DNA of 64,000 nucleotides from Cavenderia fasciculata (Eukaryota > Evosea > Eumycetozoa > Acytosteliales > Cavenderiaceae). The notes below the pieces were generated by a model, which worked only from the letters and a program-made list of their open reading frames with translations, was not told where the DNA came from and did no database searches. Both the position numbers and the translations under genes were made by a program. Below, one piece after another: positions 1 to 11,371 of the stretch. Position 1 is the first letter of the stretch; each line of letters opens with the position of its first letter. Location: assembly GCF_000203815.1 (NCBI RefSeq), contig NW_004457734.1:7233-71232 (forward strand), in the 5' to 3' direction.

Positions 1-675
1 CCTTTGGATTTACTTCAAACTCTACAAAAACTATTTAAATAGTGTAATGTACTCATAAATATACTTATATTTTAGTATGGAGAACACTATAAAATTTTAA
101 ACTTGGCCCTGGCCCTGGTAGCAGCTTATAGAACCCCTAACCCATTGATTACAATCACCCCAATACACTAACACTTTGATGTATATATCAATGTATTATC
201 TGGGAATTGAACTCCCGACCTTTTAGGAATGAATTGAGTATTTTAATTATAGTGTGGAGATAGTAATATTTTTGGTGTTTTTTAAAATAGAATATTACTT
301 TTAATTGAATATTTTGATGAAAGTTGTTTAATTATGTGTATATGTATTGGATATCATCAGAATTAAGTTTTGAATCGAAGTTAAAAAATAGTAATTTTTG
401 TGAGGAGAGTACTTCTTACTTAGAAATATTTTCAAGAATTCTCATTTTTTTAATACTTGAATAATTGTATAATATCCTTCAAAGTGGGATTAAATATGTA
501 TATAATACACTCTAATGTTGTTTTGAGACCTTTTCCATCAAGTTTGTAAGTTTTGAAAAAATTAATATGAGGTGAATACTTGGTACTTATAAATAAACAA
601 ATACTAATTTTTTAAAAAATTGAACATATATTAGGATATAGAGCATGTTTGATAACCTAATAATCATAGTAGTAG
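1..675. other. AT-rich non-coding left edge
   Basis: No believable coding frame is present; all six frames are broken by frequent stops. The stretch lies upstream of the DIRS-like relic and may include its eroded left end, but no terminal repeat could be matched to sequence at the right. It holds one tRNA T-arm-like motif at 201-220 on the - strand, annotated separately. Confidence 0.6.
201..220 (-). other. tRNA T-arm-like motif, probably a relic
   Basis: Read on the - strand, this 20-mer has the form of a tRNA T-arm: a GGGA/TCCC stem around a GTTCAAT loop, preceded by a variable-loop-like AAAAGGTC. No matching D-arm (no GG in the expected loop) and no complementary acceptor strand lie at tRNA distance, so it is not a functional tRNA as it stands. 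It may be a tRNA-derived repeat fragment or chance. Confidence 0.2.
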
Positions 676-1029
676 TTCGAAAAAGTAGTAAAAATTCTCA
701 ACCCTAAATCCCAACCATTTTTATTTTCTCTATACCCTATTAACAAGTCTCTCGCCGAGTCCTTCTCGATCAACAAATCGGACACTCCACAACTCATTGA
801 TGAGGTACTACTCAAGAAAGCTAAACAACACCTCAAGATTGAGTCCAAGTTTGAATCTCTCAAGAAGAAGTCCGAGTCCAAGAAGAAGTTCAGACAGCCA
901 TTCAACCATCAGTCGTCCTCATCCCCTGCTCACTACCAGTCTGCACCCTCGCAGCCACACTCTGGTAGCCGCAAGAACCCCCCAAAGCACCACGCCAAGA
1001 AGGGGGGGCGAAGCACCCCCTCCAACTAA
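676..1029 (+). pseudogene. DIRS ORF1 (gag-like) C-terminal remnant
   Basis: Frame +1 is open from about 676 to the TAA at 1027-1029. The encoded tail is Lys/Ser-rich (LLKKAKQHLKIESKFESLK, then repeated KKS/KKK), then Gln/His/Ser-rich and ends basic, like the C-termini of DIRS gag-like proteins. No start codon is in frame at the 5' side, so the front of the gene is missing. The RT frame follows immediately in another phase (GGRL motif at 1032), the close packing expected in DIRS. It is assigned by position and composition rather than by a diagnostic motif. Confidence 0.55.
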
Positions 1030-1031
1030 TT

Positions 1032-2340
1032 GGAGGGCGGCTAAACAGCTTCACCCGAGTGTGGAAAAAGATGGGTTTTCCACACTGGGCAGTCAACACT
1101 ACCCGAGGTCTACGGGTAGGCCTACTCCCATCATTCCGGTCTCGTCTCTCAGTTCCGCCCCGAAAGATAGATCCGTCCCAAGAGCTGTGTGTCGATACCG
1201 AGTTGTCCACACAGCTCGAACTAGACGCTGTCGAGGAGGTGCCTCCGCCCACTCGCCTCCAGCGTCTCCGCCACCGCTTGTCAAACTCTCCTCGCCGCCG
1301 CCTGCTGTCCTCACCTCTCCGTCGCCGTCGTCTCCTTATGTCGTACTCTCCAGTGTTCACCGTGCAAGAAGGTACTAGTACCTATAGAGGTGAGAGAGGA
1401 GCTCAACCAGTGGTTGACTCTCCTCAAAAAGTGGAATGGCAAACAAATCACACCAATCATGTCCTACGATTACACCCTCCAGACCGACGCATCGGAATCA
1501 GGTGCTGGCGCCATCCTCCTGGACCGTTCGGAGTCGATTGTAGCCGAATGGTCCTGCCAGTGATCCCCAGCAGAGTCTTCCCTTTCGTCCAACCAAAGGG
1601 AGTCTCTGGCCGTCCTTCGTTCATTCCCCGTTCTATGCCGATCCATCAGACACCGAAAGGTTCTCATCAGGACGGACAACACCACCACCTGTTACTATAT
1701 CCAAAAGCAGGGAGGTTCCATCGAGGGAATCTCCAGGTCAATAGAAACCTTTTGGAAGTGGTGTCTACGAAGGAGGGTAGTCTTGGAAGCGGAGCACATA
1801 CCAGGTGTATACAACTCCCTACCAGACTATCTGTCGAGAAAGTCAGAGATAGACCATCTCAACTCGACAGTACCCTCTCTTCCTGTTCCGTCTCGAAGAG
1901 ATCCATACGGGTGGTCACTCAAGAGGGAGGTCTTCCAAGACCTCATGAACAAGTCAGGTCACAATCTCTCAATCGATTTGTTCGCCTCAAGAGTCAACCA
2001 CAAGCTTCCGTTGTTCTCCACCTTTCGCCAGAATGCTCTAAACCTGGATTGGGCTCAGTGGGAGAAAGTTTACGCCTTTCTCCCGCCAAACTTGATTCCC
2101 AAGGTACTAGAGAAGGTGAGGACAACCCCATCGACGACTGTCGTGTTATTATTCCCTTTATGGATGACAGCACCATGGTACCCTCTCCTCCGTCAACTCC
2201 TTCCAAAGAATTTGAATCCTCAAGTGCTTGGAACGTTCGAGGAGACTATGGATCCAGATTCCATAGCCCACATTCCCCTACGTCAAAGGGAAAAGTGGAA
2301 AATAGGGTACCTAACAGTTTCGTCCAAGCTTTGGATCTGA
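1032..2340 (+). pseudogene. DIRS reverse transcriptase/RNase H, core deleted
   Basis: The RT N-terminus is visible in frame 3 from 1032: GGRLNSF, then a W-K-K-M-G-F segment and an L-D-A-V-E-E-V motif near 1240, as in DIRS RTs. The palm and its catalytic aspartates are absent. From about 1324 the connection resumes in frame 1 (CRTLQCSPCKKVLVPIEV), followed by RNase H: TDASESGAGAIL near 1480, NQRES near 1597, RTDNTTT near 1670 and EAEHIPGVYNSLPDYLSRK from 1786, which carry the four acidic positions. A TGA at 1561-1563 interrupts this frame. The DLFASRVNHKLP motif near 1978, usual after DIRS RNase H, is intact. The element needs an outside source of RT. Confidence 0.8.
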
Positions 2341-3299
2341 TAATATCTGTGTATGACCAGTCGACTCGCAACCTTATCAAGTCGTCCTGGTCTAATAGTT
2401 CACTAGTTACATACAACAACTGTTGGAGTAATTGGGTGGACTATATAAGGTCAAGGAGAAAAAGAAACTGGGATGATTTCTCTTCCCTCAGTGTTTCTTC
2501 TTTCTTAACTTTTCTTTTTGAGAAGGGTTATGCCTCCAAAACCATCACAGTTATGAGATCTTGCATAGCACAAATTGCCAAGATCAGAGACAATCGCTCC
2601 GTCTCTGATGACTTTATGGTACAAAGGGTTATGTCTGGTATCGCTCACCAACGCCCTTCCAAACCCAAATACAACAATATGTGGTGCCCATTACTTATAT
2701 TTGACCACATCCGTGATCAACATGCTGACTCAACCCAATTGAGTACAAAGCAATTACTAGCCAAGTCTGTTGTGCTCATTAAGCTCTTTTGTCTAGCTCG
2801 AGCATCGGATCTTGAAAAATGGTCATTCAGGTCTCTTGACCAGTCAATCACTAATTGTATTAGGGGTACCATTGTCAAGGCAAAGGAACAACGTAATAGT
2901 GACTCCCCATCTGCTCTGGTATTCAAAGGTATTAAGAAACCTTCTATATGCCCCCTTGCTACCCTCAGGGAGTACCTATCAAGGACAAAGGCCAAGCGTT
3001 CAAAGAAGTCAAAAGACGCCGTCTTTATTGACTCTTCCGGTCTCCCCCTTGTCGACAAGGATTTCTCGTCTATCACTTTATCGTTCCTGGATAAAGCCGG
3101 AGTAGATACCAATGTTTATAAAGCTCATTCAACTCGAGCGGCAATGGCCTCATGGTTATTGTTAAACGGTATTTCCCTTCATAGAGTGAAGAAATTAGGT
3201 CGCTGGAGATCAAACGCTGCGCTAGAGAAGTACTATGATATGGAAATTATAGATCAAGATTCAAAAAGGTCTAAAGTTTTTGTGTCAAAGTATTTCTAA
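1059..3299 (+). CDS. DIRS tyrosine recombinase, frame intact
   Basis: This 746-codon frame is open throughout. Its first two thirds overlap the RT/RNase H frame; the recombinase proper is encoded from about 2340 to 3299. An N-terminal SAM-like core-binding segment (SLVTYNNCWSNWVDYIRS) is followed by the catalytic domain. Residues of the R..HxxR..Y set are all visible: Arg in CLARASDL (codon 581), HSTR (codons 690-693), the LGRW segment, and Tyr in LEKYYDM (codons 725-726). Tyrosine recombinases insert the circular DIRS cDNA without target-site duplication. The true start is uncertain, because the first ATG sits inside the RT relic. No frame break is seen in the recombinase although the RT is dead, which suggests recent decay or mobilisation in trans. 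Confidence 0.75.
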   Translation: MWKKMGFPHWAVNTTRGLRVGLLPSFRSRLSVPPRKIDPSQELCVDTELSTQLELDAVEEVPPPTRLQRLRHRLSNSPRRRLLSSPLRRRRLLMSYSPVFTVQEGTSTYRGERGAQPVVDSPQKVEWQTNHTNHVLRLHPPDRRIGIRCWRHPPGPFGVDCSRMVLPVIPSRVFPFVQPKGVSGRPSFIPRSMPIHQTPKGSHQDGQHHHLLLYPKAGRFHRGNLQVNRNLLEVVSTKEGSLGSGAHTRCIQLPTRLSVEKVRDRPSQLDSTLSSCSVSKRSIRVVTQEGGLPRPHEQVRSQSLNRFVRLKSQPQASVVLHLSPECSKPGLGSVGESLRLSPAKLDSQGTREGEDNPIDDCRVIIPFMDDSTMVPSPPSTPSKEFESSSAWNVRGDYGSRFHSPHSPTSKGKVENRVPNSFVQALDLIISVYDQSTRNLIKSSWSNSSLVTYNNCWSNWVDYIRSRRKRNWDDFSSLSVSSFLTFLFEKGYASKTITVMRSCIAQIAKIRDNRSVSDDFMVQRVMSGIAHQRPSKPKYNNMWCPLLIFDHIRDQHADSTQLSTKQLLAKSVVLIKLFCLARASDLEKWSFRSLDQSITNCIRGTIVKAKEQRNSDSPSALVFKGIKKPSICPLATLREYLSRTKAKRSKKSKDAVFIDSSGLPLVDKDFSSITLSFLDKAGVDTNVYKAHSTRAAMASWLLLNGISLHRVKKLGRWRSNAALEKYYDMEIIDQDSKRSKVFVSKYF

Positions 3300-3337
3300 C
3301 CACTTCATATATATATTATAAATATATATTTATTGAT

Positions 3338-3699
3338 AATTAATATTTTTAGTTAAAAATATATTTATCTGTAATAAATATTATTTATAATATAGCACCC
3401 GTCCCGCCCAACCCAAAGTCGGAATTCCATAAAACTGAATTGCTAGTTCGGTCCCTCGTCCCTTTTATCCTTGCTGTCTCGCCTTGTTCCTCAAGTCAAA
3501 CCCGCCAAGAAAGGTCCAAGAACCTTTTTTTCTGCAAATTTTCTTTAAAAATTTTCATTGTTGAACATTCCGAAAAATCTCTTCAATGAAATTTATCTCC
3601 ATTTTTTGGGATTCTCGATAAATAAGACTATTCATTCATATATATATTATAAATAATATTTATTACAGATAAATATATTTTTAACTAAAAATATTAATT
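3338..3699. repeat. Perfect 57-bp inverted repeat around a 248-bp spacer
   Basis: Positions 3338-3394 and 3643-3699 are perfect reverse complements (57 of 57, both extremely AT-rich, containing TTTTTAGTTAAAAATATATT). The 248-bp spacer 3395-3642 is more GC-rich at its left end (CCCGTCCCGCCCAACCC). The left arm starts only 38 bp after the recombinase stop codon. DIRS elements carry inverted terminal repeats and an internal complementary region, so this may be the element's right end; a separate foldback element is the alternative. A further shared direct segment (TTCATATATATATTATAAAT) precedes both arms. Confidence 0.7.
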
Positions 3700-4661
3700 T
3701 AAAATCAAATTTTTCAAAGAAAGAAATTTTACCTTAAAAGTATTAATTATTTTTTGAATGAATTTTATTTAATATTTAAATTGATTTAGGTAATAATGTT
3801 TGAAATCATAATATATAGATAATATCAAACTTTCATATCAATTGAGTTAAATTTAAAGTTTTGGATACATTTAAACAAAAACTTAAAAATTTTAGATTAA
3901 GGTTATTTTGTGGAATACTTTCAACTCCATATCATTTAATACTAATTTTAAAAATAGAATTCAAAGTTTCAAGTAAAATGAGGTAAATTATATTACTTGA
4001 AACTGTTTTTTTAACAATTAAAAAAAACCATGAGGGCACAGATAAAATATTGAAAAAGTTTTTTTTATATAAATAAAATAATACATTTACTTACCAAAGG
4101 AATGTTCAATGGTGAATATCAAAGTTTGAAGTTAATTGGGCTAAACTATAAAAATTTGAAAATCTAAAACCAAACAACCAAATCACTAAATTTTTAATAA
4201 AAAATGTTAGTTTTTTTTGCAAGTTTTATGTCTGCACAAAATTCAGATCATATCCTATCATATTGTAAAGGTTTCAAGTCAATAGACCTAAATGATAAAA
4301 TTTACAAAAAATAAAAAAACAAGTCCCCTCATAGACTCCAATAAATATGAGATGAAGGTTGTTTTTTTAATTCTTTTATTACCACACCATAATAATATCT
4401 ATGTAAAATGGAATATTCATAGTTTTAAACCAACAGAGTTAAACTATAGGATTTTGATCTCTTGTCACCAAATTTTAAAAAACTTAATTTCCAGATAATC
4501 TCAATATATTTCAACGATGATCATTTTTGTTAAATTCTTTAATATAAAATAGTATTAAACATTAAGTCAAGTGGTATAACCAATGTTTCTAATCAAAAAA
4601 GATATAAGGCTTCCAAAGTATGTAATTAACATTAAAAAAAAAAAAAATAGTTGAAAGACAC
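3700..4661. other. AT-rich intergenic stretch
   Basis: No supported gene. The region is dominated by A/T runs with short chance frames only. A 14-A run precedes the ABCG-derived fragment that begins at 4662. Confidence 0.6.
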
Positions 4662-4789
4662 ATATTACAATCTAAGAGTTGTATTTTACGATCAAAAGGA
4701 TGGAAAGTATTATAGAAACTTTTCATATTTTATTACATTGGTCATTACAAAGATTCCGATCAGTTTAATCGAAGAACTACTCTATTCAG
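4662..4789 (+). pseudogene. Duplicated 128-bp fragment of the ABCG transporter gene
   Basis: The 128 bp match the reverse complement of 32888-33015, inside the ABCG transporter gene, with 3 mismatches and no gaps. The encoded piece covers the first transmembrane domain (VFYDQKDGKYYRNFSYF, then ITLVITKIPISLIE). Homology stops abruptly on both sides: just upstream is a 14-A run, and downstream the frame reads into unrelated sequence to a stop at 4882-4884. It has no start, no nucleotide-binding domain and no transporter context, so it is a non-functional copy. The high identity points to a recent duplication or gene conversion. It lies in the gap after the retroelement and just beyond the 3' end of the C2-RasGAP gene. 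Confidence 0.85.
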
Positions 4790-4906
4790 AGGAAGTACGC
4801 AACCAATTATCGGATTTATTTACTTTTTTATTGACTAATTATAAAAGCTTATTTAATTTCAATTTTCCTTTTAAACAAAAATAAATTAGTAAAAGTCAAT
4901 CTCTTG

Positions 4907-6644
4907 CTAAACTATTTTTTCATACTTTAAAGATTGTGCTTGTTGCTTTTTAATTAAACTAGAAATACATTTGACTTCATTTGTAAAGCTTGTGATAAAG
5001 TCTTGATCAGTTGTGTGATTTTGCATATTATCCAACACTAGTTGATGTTTTTCTTCGATTGATGTGATGATTGTATCGAAATATTTGATTAGTTTTGGTG
5101 TTTCGCATTTAATACTGTCAAATTTTAGTTTGCGACAGTCTTTGGTTGGAGGTTTCTAGAAATAAATAAAATAAAAAAATGAATATCATAAATTTAAATA
5201 TATTAATTGTTTTTTTTTACTTACAGAAACCTCTATTAAAAAGTTACCAACTTCTTCAGCTTTACCAGAGATAAAAGAATTTGATCTTTCTAAAAACTTT
5301 TCCTTGCTAGAAAAGATTACTTGATTTGAAATGTTTTGAAGAATTTTCGTGATCAACGTGAGAGAACGGCGAGTCTCATTATTTGGTGGATTGGCAATGA
5401 GTTTGAGAGAGTCGGGACTAAAAAGTGCAGGATTAATGAAACGTAAAAATATAAAACCTCCAACAGATTTTACATTGTTATTTTCAAGTGGGAATTTTGC
5501 TTCTACACAATTGTAAATATGGTTACAAATAAAACGAAGTGGATCTGGGAATTGTAGACCAGAGACTGTGATGGCATCCAAAAAGATCTGGCAGTGATGT
5601 AAAAATATTCCAAAATTGGCTTCGACTTCAGCATCGCTTACACCTTTTGATGGGTCAACTTCAAACGTTATATTATTAATAATAATATTTAAAATATGTT
5701 TTTGTAATGTATCTTTTAAATATGTAAAACCAATTAATCTATCAAATTAATAATAAAATGTTAGGGGGATTAAATTGGCAATCAACAGAAATGTACATAC
5801 TTGAAAAAGGTTACTGTTAATTTAGTTGCCAAAGAGTCAGTTCTAAAGAGGACATTTGGATCAATGGTTGAATTAATTTCGAGTGTCAAAATATCGGAAA
5901 TGACAGAGAGAATACTTGATTGAGTTGACAAAGTATACAATAATGATTTTGTAAATTCATCAGAGATAATTGTTTTGCTAATTGATTTTGGTATAATATT
6001 TTGTTCATGATTTAATAACTACAAGAAAAAAAAAGAAAAAAAGAAATGAATTATTATTTTAATCTCTCATCATCATCATCATAATCTTTTACATACTTGA
6101 ATAAAAGTTTCATATGATTGAAATAATATTTGAAGACGAATGTCTCCTCTGTTTTTTAGTTTCTTGCTAGCCTTTTTTCCTTGTATTGGCAACCATACAT
6201 CCTTCATTCCCTTTCCTCTGTATTCATCAATGTTTATTGAAAGTTGTCCCATTCTGTCATCTTTAGAAAGCTTATCCTCGTCCCATATTTCAATGAAAAT
6301 ACTTGAAGAGCACTTTAATACATCACTACAAAAAAAAAAGGTAAAACATTGTTAATCTCTAACTCCTTCCCTTAATACGGGTACAATATGATTAAGTTAT
6401 TAACATACAATACATATTCTTCACTATGCCATTGTGGGTTTAATGTCTTGTAAATGGTTTCTGTTCTATATATATCAGTAGTACTAGCTTTTGATTTATC
6501 GTATTCTTGTCCTGCTTGTAATAGAGTGATCAAACAGTAGGGATCACTCGTACCTGTGATATCTAATGCAAGTGTGTTTCTAGCCTCTACAATCTTTATA
6601 AATAATTTACCATAGTAATCTTTTGGTAAATCAAAAGATGTCAT
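4907..6644 (-). CDS. C2-domain RasGAP (C2GAP-type)
   Basis: Five exons are predicted: 6644-6409, 6325-6097, 6018-5801, 5738-5225 and 5155-4907, giving 481 aa. An N-terminal C2 domain (about residues 10-130; LDITGTSDPYC, later FIEIWDEDKLSKDDRMG) can supply Ca2+-dependent membrane binding. A RasGAP domain follows, with the arginine-finger segment NVLFRTDSLATKL and the FLR motif GGFIFLRFINPALFSPD. RasGAPs stimulate GTP hydrolysis on Ras. C2-RasGAP proteins of Dictyostelium limit Ras signalling at the leading edge during chemotaxis. The F-box-like gene starts only 180 bp away in the other direction, so the two share a promoter region. All junctions keep frame; the start codon precedes the C2 domain directly. 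Confidence 0.9.
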
Positions 6645-6823
6645 CCTCTCTCTCTCTCTATCTATTCTCTCTCTATTTATTACTAATAAATTTTGTAGTA
6701 GCAAAAAAATAAATAAAAAAGATTTTTTCTCGTGCAAGTCGATCAAAAAAACAATCAAACCCTTCATAAAACAGATAAATATATTTATTTTTATTATTTA
6801 TTTATTTATTTATATTTATAAGA

Positions 6824-8482
6824 ATGAATCAATTTATATATGCAATTATACTTAGATATTATTACGATTTTGAAAAGATTAGGTATTTTCAAGATGATGA
6901 GGACTTGAATGATAGTCATCGTTACAAAGAACGTTCAAAGGATAAAATTGTTTCCTTTGGTTACTATGAAAAGAACGAGGTAGAGGTGCAGTATCTTTTA
7001 ATCAAAAAGATATTGCTTCCAATGTCATATGTTTGCAAGGTGTGGCTCAAGATACTACAATCGCTAGTAACTCATTATGCCATCTACTTTGGTGAACTCA
7101 ATTTCAACTATGACCATCGCACATCAAAGCAAAAACACAGCACCATTGACATTTACTATCAAGGCGTCAAGAATCAACTTACCAAGACAATGTCACTTTT
7201 TCAGCTCGATCATATCACTACGTTACTCGTCAAGAAACATTTTTGCTCAGACGACGACAACTGTTGTCAAGAGAGGATATTTGATATTCTCAATTGGTTG
7301 CCAAATCTACAATCTCTAATCCTCTATACAAACAATCAACGCTGGGTAAACTCGGTTGCACATAATTTTCAACATCTTGAAAAAATCCAAGTGAGAATGG
7401 GAGTAGTATGGGTTGACGAAGAGAGTACAAGAGATCTTATTCCTCTCAAACATCCAAATATACAAATGGTGAGCGCACAAATCGAGATACCAGATCGGAT
7501 TCGTGATGGTTCTTCTCCTTTTAAGTTTTATGCACCCATCCTCGACAAATTTATTCGTTACTGGCGCATTACTTCGTTAAACACACAATTTGATGATGGT
7601 CAGGCATTTATTCAAGACACTGGAAAGATCTATCGGAACCCATACACCCAACTATGCCAACACACAACACTCAAACATATACGCATTCGTGAAAAGGTGA
7701 ACCTAACAGAGCTCACACTTTTAATCGATTTGAACCATTCAATAGAGACACTAGAATTTCATATGCATATTGAAATCCTAGTTGAAGCCGTAACAGATAC
7801 GGATCCGTCTACCAAAACCAAAGAATCACAATACACCTACTCTCAAAATACGCTAGACCACTGGAATATTTTTTGTAAATCTCTTTCCAACAACTCAACC
7901 ATTACCAACCTCACCATCAATCAAACAAACCCTATAAACTCGATAGATAATAATAATATAGACTCGACTATTGATTATTCATCAATTACCAATCCCTTTT
8001 CTGCGATTTGGGATATGAATCAAACTATTCAAAACCTTTATTTGGAGATCCCAATCTTTTATTCAACTAGCTTTTTCAAATCAATGACCAACAATCAAAC
8101 AATAAGGCAACTTTCACTCTTCTTTGCTCACGAAATTATATCACAACCTTTCTGCGAAATGATTCACTACAATCAAACTTTGGTAGAACTAAATTTTGAT
8201 TTCTTTTTCAATTTTGGACAAGAACTTTTGGATGCACTCTTGGAAAACAAATCCATTCAAATATTACAAGGCAGGGGTATTGAAAAGGATATTTTAAGGA
8301 AAATATACAACCAAGTAGATAATATTATTTATTTGGGAATCAACAAGAAAGAAAATCAAGGTGAACTAAATTTAATCAAAACACCTTTGGAGACTAAAAC
8401 CATCATTCCTTATCAAGATAAACCTCATTCTCACTCTCGTAGAACATCCATGGGTTATTTTAGTTATTTTGTAAATTATTAA
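6824..8482 (+). CDS. F-box/LRR-like protein of unknown function
   Basis: A single uninterrupted exon encodes 552 aa. Near residues 55-85 an LLIKKILLPMSYVCKVWLKI segment resembles an F-box (Leu/Pro core and C-K-x-W). The rest has irregular leucine-rich repeats (LPNLQSLIL, TTLKHIRI, HSIETLEFHM, TLVELNF), matching large dictyostelid families in which an F-box-like head is joined to divergent LRRs. If so, it would pick substrates for an SCF ubiquitin ligase. I do not recognise an orthologue. There are no introns, unlike its neighbours. A run of about 23 A follows the stop codon. Confidence 0.65.
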   Translation: MNQFIYAIILRYYYDFEKIRYFQDDEDLNDSHRYKERSKDKIVSFGYYEKNEVEVQYLLIKKILLPMSYVCKVWLKILQSLVTHYAIYFGELNFNYDHRTSKQKHSTIDIYYQGVKNQLTKTMSLFQLDHITTLLVKKHFCSDDDNCCQERIFDILNWLPNLQSLILYTNNQRWVNSVAHNFQHLEKIQVRMGVVWVDEESTRDLIPLKHPNIQMVSAQIEIPDRIRDGSSPFKFYAPILDKFIRYWRITSLNTQFDDGQAFIQDTGKIYRNPYTQLCQHTTLKHIRIREKVNLTELTLLIDLNHSIETLEFHMHIEILVEAVTDTDPSTKTKESQYTYSQNTLDHWNIFCKSLSNNSTITNLTINQTNPINSIDNNNIDSTIDYSSITNPFSAIWDMNQTIQNLYLEIPIFYSTSFFKSMTNNQTIRQLSLFFAHEIISQPFCEMIHYNQTLVELNFDFFFNFGQELLDALLENKSIQILQGRGIEKDILRKIYNQVDNIIYLGINKKENQGELNLIKTPLETKTIIPYQDKPHSHSRRTSMGYFSYFVNY

Positions 8483-8487
8483 AATAA

Positions 8488-8521
<34 letters not shown>

Positions 8522-8635
8522 TTGGCGCCAAATATGTCGTTTTAGACCACTGATCATTTAGTTTAGATAGATTTTCATTGTTATGTTTATTTAAAGAAGA
8601 AGAAGAAGAAAAAGAAGATAGAAAAGAAAGGAGAG

Positions 8636-11293
<2,658 letters not shown>

Positions 11294-11371
11294 TAATAAT
11301 AATAATAATAATGATAAATAAAATAAAATAGCTTTCTTGTATAATAAATTTTATTATTTCATTTAAATTGT

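Larger units (their letters stand above)
676..3299 (+). mobile_element. DIRS-like tyrosine-recombinase retrotransposon, internally deleted
   Basis: Three overlapping frames have the DIRS order: a charged gag-like tail, a reverse transcriptase/RNase H, and a tyrosine recombinase whose frame overlaps the RNase H frame. The element is much richer in G+C than its surroundings. The RT palm (LPFG and YxDD-type motifs) is missing between about 1240 and 1330, and the RNase H frame has a TGA at 1561-1563, so it cannot be autonomous. The left end is truncated or eroded; the right end probably lies in the inverted-repeat region after 3300. DIRS elements integrate with a tyrosine recombinase instead of a DDE integrase, and in D. 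discoideum they cluster at centromeres. Boundaries are inferred. Confidence 0.85.

Noticed and set aside
902-1360. Arg-rich - strand frame opposite the DIRS element
   Set aside because: It mirrors GC-rich RT/gag relic sequence; its Arg/Gly composition is a by-product of the other strand.
4292-4498. 68-codon + strand frame
   Set aside because: AT-rich composition, no motif, no neighbours to support it.
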